From NCBI GenBank assembly GCA_032622095.1, contig CP136065.1, positions 205,696,151 through 205,760,150 of the forward strand: a DNA stretch of 64,000 nucleotides. Direction: 5' to 3'. Shown one piece after another: positions 49,998-61,901 of this stretch. The notes beneath the pieces were generated by a model that did no database searches, was not told the DNA's origin, and was given only the letters and a program-made list of their open reading frames with translations. A program made the position numbers and the translations under genes. Numbering within the stretch: the first letter of the stretch is position 1; each line of letters opens with the position of its first letter. Source of the stretch: Siphonodentalium dalli (Eukaryota; Mollusca; Scaphopoda; Gadilida; Siphonodentaliidae).

Positions 49998-50385
49998 TTA
50001 ACCCTTTACCCAACAAACCGGCCAAAACCGGCCAAATAAAGCTTCAACAGCCTAAAATATCTTCGGTCTGTCTCAATAGAACCATACACATATGGATATC
50101 ATTGGAACCGGCTCCTTGACCACATTGTGATAGTTACAGTTATGCACTGTGCCAATGCATTCTCTTATATATGCGAGTCGACCATAGGTCGCCTCGCATA
50201 TATAAGAGAATGCATTGGCCTAAAAAAAAACTTTTTACCATTTTTTATTACATTCTTTAACAATTTTATAATTTTTAATGTGTTAAGCCAATGCATTCTC
50301 TTATATATGCGAGGCGACCTATGGTCGACTCGCATATATAAGAGAATGCATTGGCACAGGGCCCTTCTGTTGGGTAAAGGGTTAA
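49998..50385 (-). mobile_element. TTAA-flanked MITE with hairpin pair, copy 5
   Basis: TTAA at 49998-50001 and 50382-50385, CCCTTTACCCAAC termini, hairpins at 50151-50219 and 50287-50355. The AT-rich spacer between the hairpins is slightly shorter than in copies 3 and 4. Confidence 0.85.
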
Positions 50386-50714
50386 AGTACTATCTTCGTC
50401 GTGAATATGGTTGTAATAGTTGCAGTGCATAGAACTCCGACACTAATAATTGGGTGTCTGTAGATTAAACGGGAATACCCCAAGATGAGTGTTGCTTACG
50501 AATGTGAGTGATTAATTTCTGTGGAGGTTTGTGGGTATACGGTTGTAATGTTTGCAGTACATGGGACTGCAGTTCTCTGAACTCTTTATACACGCTCTTT
50601 AAAGATATATTATGTACTTATTCGGGTGCGTATTACGTACTTATTCGGGTGGTATTCAGGCAGTGTGCCAACTGTAGGAATATAGCATTTCAGTAACATC
50701 GCCGAAAATTTAAA

Positions 50715-50980
50715 ACAAATAGACCTTACCACTCCATAGATATATCGTCTGAACTACGCGCAATTGTAAATATTTACTTCTCGATTCGGGACGCAACTAT
50801 CTGCGATAAGCCAACGAAAACGATTTCGCCATCGAGAGTCAATGTATTTAATTAATATATAAGAATGGCTTGTGTTTGTTGTCAATTTGGATATAATATT
50901 TGTAAAAATTACTACTTTGAGCAAGATTATTCTCCATTTCTATTTGATCACCCTACCGGAGTGTTTCACATCACTTTAAT
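50715..50980 (-). repeat. Fragment of element K interior
   Basis: Inverted match to 17370-17620, including CCACTCCATAG, AACGATTTCGCCATCGAGAG and CACCCTACCGGAGTGTTTCA. No termini are seen. Confidence 0.6.
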
Positions 50981-50984
50981 ACTT

Positions 50985-51330
50985 ATCCACCCACTCTTCC
51001 GCTCTCTCACCCATTCACGGACTCAAATAAAAGTTACAAAGTCACTCACTCCTTCACTATCTCACTCACTCATATAAAAAAAACATCATTCACTCACTTA
51101 CTTACCCACTCATTCTCCCATACCAGTCATCCGCTCTCATTTAACTCATATAACCACTCATTTACTCACTCAGTTACTTGCTCACTCGCTCGTCCTACTC
51201 ACCCATCCATGTACTATATATAACTCACCCATGCACTATATATCACCCATACATGCACTAGCTCACTCATCCAGCGAACGCATCCAACAACTCATTAACT
51301 CACCAAAATTCGCCAACTCATTCGCTCAAA
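50985..51330 (+). repeat. Degenerate (CACT)n-rich stretch
   Basis: Loose CACTCACTCACC motifs recur over about 340 bp on a C/T/A-rich strand. It is a decayed simple repeat, and the Ser/His/Leu-rich frames over it are not genes. Confidence 0.7.
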
Positions 51331-51998
51331 TCCAAAGTGTGTGTCCTACCTGGGCACGAATAATGACATATGACATACTCGTGATAGCGACATATCAAAA
51401 TCGAACGATAATGCTAGTACTCAAATAAACAACAAAACATGAACAGGATTTTGTATGGACTTTATTTTTATTACGAGTGCTTAGTGCACCCTGAGTGGCG
51501 TAATCGATCAGAAGTGATCTACATATTTGACATCACTCCATGCACTGACAAGTTGGTTGCTTGAATTTATTCAACAATGTAAATATCATGAACAAAATCA
51601 ATGCAGGGTCCCATATTCTTCTGGTACTTTAAAGGTACTCATTCCGATTTAAAGCTCCTAAATGACTATTTCTTTGGCTTCGGGTCGAGGAACCCACCCA
51701 TCAAAGCTCAGAGTGATCAGATATCGATTTTTGAAGTTTGTTATTTCAATTGTTTATGGCACAGAAACACGCCGTGAGATGGATGGTCTCGGTCAAAATT
51801 GTGGATGCTGATGGATAACTCTAAAAACAAGTGGTAATTCGGCCAAATTTCGTGAATAGTTAAGTGATAATACGGCCATATTTCGTTGAACACAATGTTG
51901 ATAAATAACACGTTTTGGGAAATTTGATACCATAGTTGACAGTGGTTAGCATCATTTTGTTGCAATTAATCGATTCTGACAACTAAAGCGCATGTTGA

Positions 51999-52096
51999 AG
52001 AAATGTTGTTGTTGTTGTTGTTGTTGTTGTATCTTGATATGAGGACCCTGTGATTGAGTACCTTTATAATTATCCGATTGATTGATTGATTGATTA
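51999..52096 (+). repeat. (TTG)n and (GATT)n microsatellites
   Basis: Nine TTG units at 52003-52030 and a GATT run at 52076-52096. Other short runs in the window are GATT at 28057-28083, poly-C at 8093-8104 and poly-G at 53761-53777. Confidence 0.85.
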
Positions 52097-52129
52097 TATC
52101 TAGTTTGAGATATCGTTCCACTTCAGTCG

Positions 52130-52840
52130 CCTTCAACCGTTTATATCATGTCATGAATATTTACTTTGGCTACTTCCTCAGAGATCATACATATGCCACC
52201 AGTTCAAAACCTTTTTGAACTTTTTGTTCTGACCGGTTCTGACGGGGAACTTTATAACTTTAAACAAACAACCCAAGGAATATATGATAACATTATTAAA
52301 GAATATAAGAAAATAGGACAAACTTTTTTATAGAATGTAAGCAAAAATGATACAAAATGACAAAAATTGTTAAAGAATGTAAGAAAAAATGATAAATAAA
52401 TGATAAAAATGAGAATTATTTTTAAAGAATGTAAGAAAATTGATAATTATTGATAAAAAATTGTTAGACCAATGCATTCTCTTATATATGCGAGGCGACC
52501 TATGGTCGACTCGCATATATAAGAGAATGCATTGGCACATGGTCTTTAATGTTGCGCCAGCGCAGCTCCCGTCATGAAAGGAACACCCAAGGAATATATT
52601 TATTTGTTAATACTTGTTCTTTAATAATCTACGTCACAGTATGCTGTGGTCCCAGCTCGAGATTGCATGATGGTTTTTGTGAGTCGATATCTCAATAAAC
52701 ATTGAATTATTACCCAGGAGAAATCCCATTATTGTAATCGATGCAAATACAAATCGGCTCAACAAAGTCACATAAAGCATGCAATATCGAGCTGGGATGT
52801 TCACAGTAACATACATTATTAAGGAACATGTATCAACAAA
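52130..52840. repeat. Fold-back repeat, second copy, split by an insertion
   Basis: Blocks match the 35.36-35.89 kb fold-back: ATCATGTCATGAATAT near the left, TTTGAACTTTTTG, a GAGTCGATATCTCAATAAACAT core, TTACCCAGGAGAAAT, and ACATTATTAAGGAAC at the right. The continuity is broken only by the 299-bp hairpin insertion at 52286-52584. Confidence 0.55.
52286..52584 (+). mobile_element. 299-bp hairpin/AT-repeat insertion with 15-bp target duplication
   Basis: The insertion consists of AT-rich units (TTAAAGAATGTAAGAAAA type), one full hairpin (52468-52536) and a 48-bp end with CCAGCGCAGCTCCCGT. It is bracketed by two copies of ACCCAAGGAATATAT (52271-52285 and 52585-52599). The surrounding DNA is a copy of the fold-back repeat seen whole at 35.36-35.89 kb, which shows that the insertion is a discrete unit. 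A 15-bp duplication suggests target-primed or other staggered insertion, not a TTAA or TA transposase. Confidence 0.7.
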
Positions 52841-55261
52841 GAAATATATTATCTGCACTGTTTTTTGTATATATATAAAACAGCACACCGGAAATGCATA
52901 TCGAATTTACTACACTTTAGTCCGTGAGCCAAATCTCAAAAGACGCTTATCTTTCGATTTCGTTGCACACCCCCTCGCCTTTTTCATTTCTATAAATCAA
53001 AATGTCTGGCGTGTCTTGTCGGTCAAAGTGACACTAATACCCGGTTCTAAAAAGTGTCCAAAGGTTGAGAAAAGTAGGAATGACTACTCCGAGTCTTTTC
53101 TGTTTTCTGTTTTCGCATAATTAGTACGGAACTTTTGGAAACTTGACACAAATTTTTCATGACTATTCAAACTTGTTTGACCATTCAACTCTTTATCATT
53201 TTAACAATTTGGTTTCAATCAACACTAAGATTGTTTAAAAAAATTCCGAAGCTATCATCCAATACAACAATGCCAAACAAACACGAACCGGGGGTAACCA
53301 TACTGCAACAATGTGCAAAAATATACCCTACCACCTAAAATCAATTTTGTCGATGTCGAACTCGAACTGCAACAGGATTTTATGTTAAACTGAAAATATG
53401 TAATGATACAATGTTGCGAGTTCGATATGGAATATGCATCATGTTGAAATCGTGTCAAAATAGCCAAACTCATAAGATTATCTATTTTCGGCCTTTTTTC
53501 ATGACAAAAATTCACCCAAATCTATTCTTATTGATTTTTCACAATGAAATGTTCTTAATGTCAACGAAATTAAAAACAACTGTAGACATTCTTTAACAAT
53601 TCAATTTTCCCACAAGAGTAATGTTTGAGAACAGTACACATGATTCACTACTTTCCGTAAAATCAGGTGTTAATCTATACCCTTAAGATTATGAGGGAAC
53701 TGGTTGCTTAATTCATTGTTAATTTTATCATGTTGCTACCATGCTCACAGTGGAATCACGCGGGGGGGGGGGGGGGGTTACATGGTTGGTATGAAAACCT
53801 TCATAGAAAGACGGTCGCACTTTGAGTGAAGGGAACATCAATCACAGAATATGGTTTTACGTAAACTGTATCTTGCGATGCATTACTGAAGCATAGTTGT
53901 CACTGCAAGTTGTAATGTGTTCATTTGCCTGCCAGGAATATCATTGTTGACTTTGTGGAGAAAAATTATTCAAATATCATGAACGACCAGCAACTCCCAA
54001 AGACAAACCCCCAGTTGACGTGTAGTGCATACCATGGGGTCGTGCAACACACCTGAAGACTGGCTGGCTGGGTACATCGTGCTGTATTGTCCATCACAAA
54101 GAATTCTACTGCAACATATTGCCTTGATCCATATATTATACAAAAAGGTATCGGTACAGTTATGGATCAGGAGAGGTTATCGTACAAATCGTACAAATGC
54201 CAATAGAGAAACCATGTGTGTAAATAATAGGGAGTTTGTACCTTTGTCACGTGATATAACCAGCTGCACATTGGGATATATTTAGAAAGAGAACACAATC
54301 AAACCGTACATTGCAAGACATTTAAGACTTCAGTGCCCGCCTGTCAGCACATTCCTCATACTCGTTGATAATTAATTTGACTATATATAGGCATGTGCAC
54401 CTGTCAGACTCCGAAAGTATTCGATTCAAATGCAATCAATTATAAAGGTGTTTCCGTTTGTATACATTGTTAACCAAATTTACGGTAATACATCCTACCA
54501 CAAGCAATGCACTCGAAGAATCTCAAATCGTCAATTAACAATGTCAGTAACTCAGTATAATAATGCACCTCATACATGGTTGCTAGGAATAATGACAGTT
54601 GTTATATGAATTGCTCTAAGTTTCTAATTTCGGTTGCTACAAAATTTGCACAATAAAATGCAGTATATGTGTAGCTTTATATTGAATACATGTTATACTT
54701 TATGGTATAAAATGTTGTTGTTACATGTACTACTTAGTTCAAGTATATGATTTCTCCATCCTTTGGTTACCAGCCAGTTCTATAAATATTGTTTACCCAC
54801 TTATTTAGTAAAACCTCCCAGGGTCTCACTCCGAATATATTTCGCCACATGTAGAAACCACAGACCAAACGGTAAACGAATGAGACGCCCTATCTCACTT
54901 ATCAGATATGACGCAATATTTTCAATAATTATAAAAGCCATGTTTAGTCAATCGGATGACCGATACATGCATAATGCACCTCAATATTACGTCCAACAAT
55001 TAGCATTATTCATGAAAACCTAAAGAACACATAAACTAAAAGCCATACAAAACATGTAGTCTGCACAACTTCCAATTCTGGGGATTTGACAATTTTATAT
55101 CACTGGACAGAACGGAACATCGTTCGAATACATGTAACCGAATTAAAGCCCATTTTTATCAGAAGAGAAAGTTTATTTTTATCAGAAGAGAAAGTTTGGA
55201 AGAAGATTAGAAGAAAAACTAAATCATACACACAGTACAACCAAAGGACTTCATTTGTGCG
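52841..55261. other. No feature recognised
   Basis: Unassigned AT-rich intronic DNA with a poly-G run at 53761-53777. Several 80-110 codon frames have no motif. Confidence 0.5.
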
Positions 55262-56152
55262 TATTCAACGAGTTACTTCATTTTAGGTGTATGGCACACA
55301 ACGAGTTACTTCATTTTGGGTGTATGGCACACAACGAGTTACTTCATTTGGGTGTATGGCACACAACGAGTTACTTCACTAGATATATAGCACACAACGA
55401 GTTACTTAATTTGGGGGTATATAAAGTACACAACGAGTTACTTCACTAGATGTATAGCACACAACGAGTTACTTCACTAGATGCATAGCACACAACGAGT
55501 TACTTCACTAGATGTATAGCACACAACGAGTTACTTCATTGTGTGTATAGCACACAACGAGTTACTTCACTAGATGTATAGCCCACAACGAGTTACTTCA
55601 CTAGATGTATAGCACACAACGAGTTACTTCACTAGATGTATAGCACACAATGAGTTAATTCACTAGATGTATAGCACACAACGAGTTACTTCATTGGGTG
55701 TATGGCACACAACGAGTTACTTCACTAGATGTATAGCACACAACGAGTTACTTCACTAGATGTATAGCACACAACGAGTTACTTCACTAGATGTATAGCA
55801 CACAATGAGTTAATTCACTAGATGTATAGCACACAACGAGTTACTTCATTGGGTGTATGGCACACAACGAGTTACTTCATTGGGTGTATGGCACACAACG
55901 AGTTACTTCATTGGGTGTATATCACACATCGGGTTACTTCATTGGGTGTATATCACACAACGAGTTACTTCATTGTGTGTATAGCACACAACGAGTTACT
56001 TCATTGTGTGTATAGCACACAACGAGTTACTTCATTGGGTGTATAGCACACAACGAGTTACTTCATTGGGTGTATAGCACACAACGAGTTACTTCATTGG
56101 GTGTATAGCACACAACGAGTTACTTCATTGGGTATATATAAAGTACACAACG
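55262..56152 (+). repeat. 31-bp minisatellite, about 29 units
   Basis: The unit contains GTATAGCACACAACGAGTTA and CTTCACTAGAT or the variant CTTCATTGGGT. The two variants form blocks (CACTAGAT mostly 55375-55830, CATTGGGT at both edges), suggesting stepwise expansion. It lies about 450 bp downstream of the 68-bp exon in transcription order. Confidence 0.95.
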
Positions 56153-56596
56153 GGGCCCGGTACAATCGTCGTAATTTGCTCGAGTATTCAACGTTTTCTT
56201 CACCTATATAATAACTCAACCAAAACGATAGCGAATCTATTTTTGCTAGATCACTGTAAGTCCCGTCCACATTTACATGTGACTGTTGATAATATATAAG
56301 TGTTCAAGTGACTTCGGTCATAATTTTTCGAGGTTGTGAAATTTGAATGCGAAATTTTCCACACAAAACAATCTGTACGGTCGATATCCGTTTTTTGCAG
56401 TATCTGAGATAAGATGATGGAATAGCTAAATTGCAATTAGTCTAATAACTTGCTGATATATTTTGATATTTAGAAAAAACGAAAGTTAAAATTGGCAGGC
56501 GTGATATTTTGCCGCCATTATCGAGCATATTATGACACATGTTCCAGGTCCTGAACAATTTGTCGGCGGAAAAGTTCGAAGATAGATTTTACTTAC

Positions 56597-56664
56597 CATG
56601 TTGACTTCTGATATACTATCGAAGCTGGCAAGAACAACTTCTATTCCGATATGTACTGCCTCAG
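56597..56664 (-). CDS. GABA-A receptor beta-type subunit, N-terminal ectodomain exon (68 bp)
   Basis: Seen: a 68-bp open segment between a pyrimidine-rich CAG acceptor (intron side 56665-56680) and a GTAAGT donor (56596-56591). It begins with two bases of a split codon and then encodes EAVHIGIEVVLASFDSISEV followed by NM, ending in phase 0. Known: vertebrate GABRB genes have a 68-bp exon at this place, encoding the first beta strand of the ligand-binding domain and ending in the SEVNM motif. The next exon in transcription order (34710-34933) starts in phase 0 with the expected DYT, so the two join without a frame break. The product would be a subunit of a pentameric GABA-gated channel in the plasma membrane of neurons or muscle. 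Inference: an LCCH3/GABRB orthologue rather than an RDL, alpha or glycine receptor subunit. The preceding exon was not found between here and 64000. Confidence 0.88.
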
Positions 56665-57443
56665 CTGAAAGAGAAAGACACAAAAATCACAATCAGATGT
56701 AGAACACAAATTTTGTCATGTGAGTATGTATGTAGCCGATGGCTAGCCTTTTTAGATTTCATTGTAAATTGCATTTACTTGACATACATCTTGGTCCAGG
56801 ATTGACTAGATTATGGGCCCTTTTTACAGCGTCAGAGGTGCCTGCGGCCCCAGTGTCTCGTGTTGAGAGACATGCCCTTTGTCAGATTGATTTAAACACA
56901 GATTGAGATCGGATTAGTGGTCCATGAGCGATACTTGTTTCTCAATGAATAAATCGAACGAGCGTGCACGCGTTCGCGATAATTTATGGCGTGTCAATAA
57001 GCATTATATCGGCCTGTCTTTTGTTCCGATCGGTAACATGGTAGGTTGATTGATATTCATATCACCGAATAGAGTTGTAAATTAACTGGCAATTGAACGA
57101 CAAAAAAACGCCCCCATAGACCCGGTTTGGCTGGACACCCAATGTAGGTTTAAACCAGGTTTACACTCGGAGGTTTAAACCGCATATGACGAATCCGGCC
57201 TATATGTAACGTGGGCACGATAGGTTGGTTCCCTCCCATGTTAGATCATACCACGGATCACTACTCTAGCTACGCACATACAGCTAAGCACGTACGGGCG
57301 TATCTATAGAGTAGACAGTCATGACATGATCTAGCTCCCGTATCAGCTCACACCTCGGCTGAGTTCCGACTTGTCAGCTTATATTGGGCTGTCTACGGAG
57401 ATTATAGGATTATTCTTGTGTTTCCTGGTTGTGCAAACGGGCG
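56665..57443. other. Upstream intron, no feature recognised
   Basis: I looked here and to the right for the missing receptor exon (a YDxRxRPxxGG-type motif on the minus strand) and did not find it. Confidence 0.5.
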
Positions 57444-57629
57444 TATAAATAGGATCAGCACGGAGACAGTCGGATAATGGCATCTGTCAACAACACATTA
57501 CCTTCTTCCGAAGATTCCACAAGCGCACAGCATGGCCAAGTCTGGGATGAAGTAAATTTAGTGTTATCTTATCGAACTGTTCTGGAGATAGCACGTAGAT
57601 ATACAAGAGGCGCTAAGTCCCATGATTAA
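57444..57629 (+). CDS. Short 50-codon frame just after a TATA box (unrecognised)
   Basis: TATAAAT at 57444-57450 is followed 33 bp after its first base by ATG (57477), opening a frame that starts MASVNNTLPSSEDSTSAQHG and ends at TAA 57629. The frame has an N-glycosylation-like NNT, is rich in Ser/Thr and then charged. No known domain. If real it could be a short first exon or a tiny protein, but the TATA-to-ATG distance leaves almost no 5' UTR. Chance is a serious alternative. Confidence 0.2.
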
Positions 57630-57854
57630 TCAAGAATGTTTAGACGACATAAACAAGTAGAAAATTAACTGCGATGCTGACATTTCGCTGCTACTTTAAT
57701 ATTTAAACACACCATGCCGATTCTGCTGTGACATACTACCCTTTTTGTATAAAGACTATATTATTCTTAATTTAGCACACAATCATTTATCATTCATTGT
57801 CACATTAATGAGAGAATTGGGTATTGAGAATTGAAGTAGGTCAAGGATTACTTC

Positions 57855-58240
57855 TATCAACAATTTTTATCATTTTTTTTATCATTTTTTCGTACATTCT
57901 ATAACAATTTTTATCATTTTTTCGTACATTCTATAACAATTTTATTCATTTTTTCTTATATTCTTTAATAAATTTATCATTTTTTTTATAATATCATTTT
58001 TTTCTTACAATCTATAACAATTTTATCATTTTTTTCTTACTTTCTTTATTAAATTTTATCATTATTTCTTACATTCTTTAACAGTTTTTTTTTACAATAT
58101 TTTTCATTTTTTCTTACACTTTTTAACAATTATAAAAATTAATATAAAATTTGTTAGGCCAATGCATTCTCTTATATATGCGAGGCGACATATGGTCGAC
58201 TCGAATATATCAGAGAATGCATTGGCAGAGGGTTTTCGCA
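57855..58240 (+). mobile_element. AT-rich tandem repeats ending in a hairpin
   Basis: About 9 loose units of TTTATCATTTTTTCTTACATTC type run from 57855 to 58140. They lead into TTGTTAGGCC and a full but diverged hairpin (58158-58226), then GAGGGTTTTCGCAAAA, the reverse of the flank before the 8929 hairpin. This is the same architecture as at 9.2 kb and 52.3 kb. I cannot see a clear target duplication. Confidence 0.65.
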
Positions 58241-58530
58241 AAAAAATCCCGTGGTAACAATGTGTTATACGGCTCCGACATGGCACTATATGGCATAGTA
58301 ATTATGACGATCAATTGTCACCAAAATCCACCGTAATAAATTGCCACACATACTATGCCATCGCTACTGTGATACGTGTGTCGCAGCCAATATCAGCAAA
58401 TAACCAACTGGGTGCTTTACCATCGATGACTAAGAAAGGCACTATCAATTACAAAAATAATATTACAACAGAGAAAGAGCTAATAACAATGATTTATTTT
58501 GACACTTAACAATTACATAATTAATTTTAC

Positions 58531-58756
58531 TATGCAAATGGCCTGATAAGCGCCTATTGTATTATCGAGTGTGGTTTCTGACACGTATATAATGGGATAA
58601 ACTTCGACAAAGCCATCATTATAGTGATGTAAATTGTAATATGTTATTACTATACACGAAGGACTGGGATCCTTCATAAAACTCCATTCGGTTTCGTTGA
58701 CGTTCACTTCCCAACCGTCCAAACTGATGGCAAATGGTATTTCCTTTGGTATATTT
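58531..58756 (-). CDS. Candidate orphan exon (unrecognised)
   Basis: On the minus strand an open stretch between a CACCTTAG acceptor-like site and an ATA/GTAAAA donor-like site encodes 75 codons, including GWEVNVNETEWSF, SCIVITYYNLHHYNDG and GAYQAICI. The residue mix (Trp, Cys, Tyr, few Leu runs) looks like an extracellular beta-rich domain, but no family is recognised. Its phases do not fit the GABA receptor exon at 56597, so it is not that gene's missing exon. The acceptor's pyrimidine tract is poor. Confidence 0.25.
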
Positions 58757-59202
58757 CTAAGGTGGGTCTATAGTTTTTTTTTATAGTGGAAACAAGTTAA
58801 GGAAATGAATGGTGTGTACCAATTAATTGCATAATGTACATGCGTGTTTGGCCTTCCGAGAAAAAACCCTTTAGCACGGACTTATTTTATGAATTAATTT
58901 GCTTATAAAGGTGTTAACATTAAAAATCCGCTCGTCTCAGCTTATAACTACACATACACCTGTTACTTAAGTCTATAGCTATGCACACGAAAATGGAGGA
59001 ATAAAAGATATATATATATATATTGCACATTGCAAAAGTGTCATCTTAATTTGTTTGCATTTGAGAACAAAATGGTTTACATAGACAAGTTCTGAAGAAA
59101 ACTCAAGATCGAAATATCTTATGACAAACTAATATCAAGGTATTGGGTTAGGACCCCCTACCGATTGGCCTTATATCCCCCGGAACAACCTGCACGACAA
59201 AA

Positions 59203-59237
59203 TAGGGAGCCTCGCATATATAAGAGTATACATTGGC
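59203..59237 (+). repeat. Solitary right half of the hairpin module
   Basis: ATAGGGAGCCTCGCATATAT and what follows to CATTGGCCTAACA match the right arm of the 8929 hairpin, including its rare GGGAG loop-stem variant. The left arm is absent. Probably a truncated copy of that subfamily. Confidence 0.6.
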
Positions 59238-61157
59238 CTAACAATATTTTCAGTGATGGAAACTCAGCCATGATTATAACACTATTTTTTCAGTTTACTT
59301 GAAACTAGACATATTTTTCACAATTAATGACGAAAAGAATATATGTTTTCGTGTGTATTATAGCATATAGACAGGCACTGTAAACTAATTAAACTATGTC
59401 TGAAAACCACTTGTACATTAGCAACCGTAAGTTGATTCCACTAATGAATGTGTGGAAACCTCCATGGTGGAAATGAATGTAACTTACCACTCCCGAAGGT
59501 ATCAGTTAGTTATTCATATCGTAGCACAACGAAGCTCTCTCAGGAAAATATCCATTAAAATCTACCAGACAATATTCTGAGTGAGTTAACGCAACGATAC
59601 ACATTAGAGGGTGAATTATTTTGTATTTTGATAGATTATCATGCCTACCAATGGGACAAATGTTTATATGAACAGCAAATTACTGGCGGCTCAGTTGATG
59701 ATGATGATTGTTTATTTGTATAATAATTACACCCACTTCATTTTCTATAGTAAATTGCCGTTGAGTTTATCAAAGCTAATGTAATTATATCGGATAATTA
59801 CATTAGGTCGAGATTTTATCAGTGCAACAAAAACGACCCAAAAGTACTTGCGCGCAATGATATCTGTAGTCCGTTGCATAGTAACTAAGGACGCTATTTT
59901 ATTCGCACTCGCTTCGCAGTACACATTTTTTTTCACGAACGCTATGAAAGCCAATAAAAGAATAATAAATAACTATCCAAATAAAGACAATGCCCCAATA
60001 TAATAAACATTCCCAAGCTGTTTACAGAGGGTAAATTTGGTCGTATTTGCGCCGTTTCGTTACGAAATGCATGACTAAACATGCACAACTTTTTAGTTTT
60101 CGTTTCATTTATAATTTTATTTACATTTTCCCAGCAGGCACCACTTGTCATTTTGTAAGACCACAGGAGTGTGGAACTTGATTAATAATTGCATTAATTA
60201 GCCTAATTACCATTTTTTTGGCCATAATGCTGGGCCAAAAAAAAAAATGCTAATTAACAGAACGAGAGAGTGAGAGAGAAGTCGCACCGAAAGTTGGCAG
60301 CACCCGGAATCCCAAGCCGGTCACACATCCATGGAATAACCGCGCCCGACGTTGCTTACTTCGGTTATCACACAAAGCTTGTAACGACCGTGACCTCTCG
60401 ATCAGAGAAGTCATTGGCCTTCTATATTTACAACGCGACCGCTATACACATGATTTCTGAGATCCACAGAGACCACTCGTTGATTGGTGTTACAAATAAT
60501 GTAACGTCCCTGTGGGAAAACCGCAGGATATTTCTTCTACTCGTCTCAGTGTACCGATATGTTAAAAAGTGTTACAAAGTCAAAGGTTTACGTGTCTGCA
60601 TTATCTGGACACAAGGGATTTAATAATCACTTTAAATTTTACAAAATATATTAGTTTTTGAAAAATAATCATCTTAAAATTCCTTAAATGCCATGATGAT
60701 TTAATTCTTCTGAAAACTTGTTTCTCGGTAAAATCACAATGACACAAAATTACTGTGCGAAAAATCGAAAATTGAAAAGTATTTGGCTCACTGCCGATAG
60801 ATAGGAGGATTCCTGTAAGATAATGCTCACTAAACTTTTTGATTATCGCATGTTCATGATTCCCAGTTGACATGGAGACTAACTGTATATTTTCCTCTTC
60901 CAAAATTCTGCTAATAATGTTTAATTTTGATCAAAAGTTTATTAATGTTTTGTTTCGTCCTTGACATACGTTCGGGAAAAACCCACTCGATTTGCAGATC
61001 TGCAGATCGATCGATATTATTCGGACGGGAATGCAGTGAGTTGTTTTCGGCTCAAGTCTTGTCTGTTATTCGATAACATATAGTTCCATGTTTCAATCGT
61101 ATTTTAAGGGCGAATATGTCTTTAAAATCAATATTTAACAATCGATGGCATAATTAT
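59238..61157. other. No feature recognised
   Basis: Unassigned. The 117-codon frame at 60270-60623 and others lack motifs. Confidence 0.5.
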
Positions 61158-61310
61158 AAGGAATAATCTCGGTTTCCTAATGTAATTACACAGTCTAAAG
61201 GCATATGCCGAATCACAAACTCTTATAAATCGCTTCGCGATTTATAGGTTTGTGATTCGGCATATGCCTTTAGACTGTGTAATTACATTAGGAAACCGAG
61301 ATTATTCCTT
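61158..61310. repeat. Palindrome, arms about 73 bp
   Basis: AAGGAATAATCTCGGTTTCC to the left is mirrored through GGAAACCGAGATTATTCCTT, and the centre is ATAAATCGCTTCGCGATTTAT. The arms are almost perfect. Confidence 0.85.
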
Positions 61311-61423
61311 AAACATTTACAAGCGTATGACAATGGTGATAATAAACAAACAAAAATGATATTATACAGGAGCGACATTTTGGGATAGGTTTTGTTCATA
61401 GCATTATTGACGACGATAAACAC

Positions 61424-61901
61424 GATGGGGAATCCCGTGGTTTCGATGTTGGTGAGTACCACGCATTCAAACTGTGCAAACACACCAACTCATAATATAC
61501 GATGAACTGACACAAAACATAGCAATTTGACTGTTACGAGCACATGCTGGTTCATTTTGAAACAAGTTGATACCTTATTTGTTCGGAAATACTTAGTGGT
61601 TTTCTAACCAAAGTTTCCAGTCGGAGGTGCGTGGAATACACCAGTCCATACATCTTGGAAAATCCTTCGACTGACAACTTTGGTCAGAATGTTAGAGCAA
61701 ACAAATGTGAATTTGGACATAAATGAGGTATCAGCTTGTTTGAAATATAGTATAGCATCTGCTCGTAGCTGTCAACATACTATGTAATATGTCATATCTT
61801 AGTTTATTACCCTTTTTCCTCGCTTCTGGTCGCGTTTTAGATCGCCTCGGCCAATTTGAATGCGTGATACTCATCAAATCGAAATCACGTGATTCCCCAC
61901 C
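61424..61901. mobile_element. Element F, copy with inverted termini
   Basis: The left end, GATGGGGAATC with TTTCGATGTTGGTGAGTA and ACGCATTCAA, is mirrored at the right by TTGAATGCGTGATACTCATC and CACGTGATTCCCCACC. Inside is a smaller inverted repeat around CTAACCAAAGTTTCCAG and GACAACTTTGGTCAG. The left two-thirds matches 36957-37285. No coding capacity. Confidence 0.6.

Noticed and set aside
55262-56152. Repeat protein encoded by the 31-bp array
   Set aside because: The unit length is not a multiple of three, so the frame drifts through all phases and stops occur.
59485-59560. Missing receptor exon before a GTAAGT donor near 59488
   Set aside because: The frame carries a TAA stop and the Pro/Gly spacing does not match the family.
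59942-60151. Missing N-terminal GABA receptor exon, suggested by an IRPN string
   Set aside because: The neighbouring YD and GG residues and a correctly phased donor are absent.
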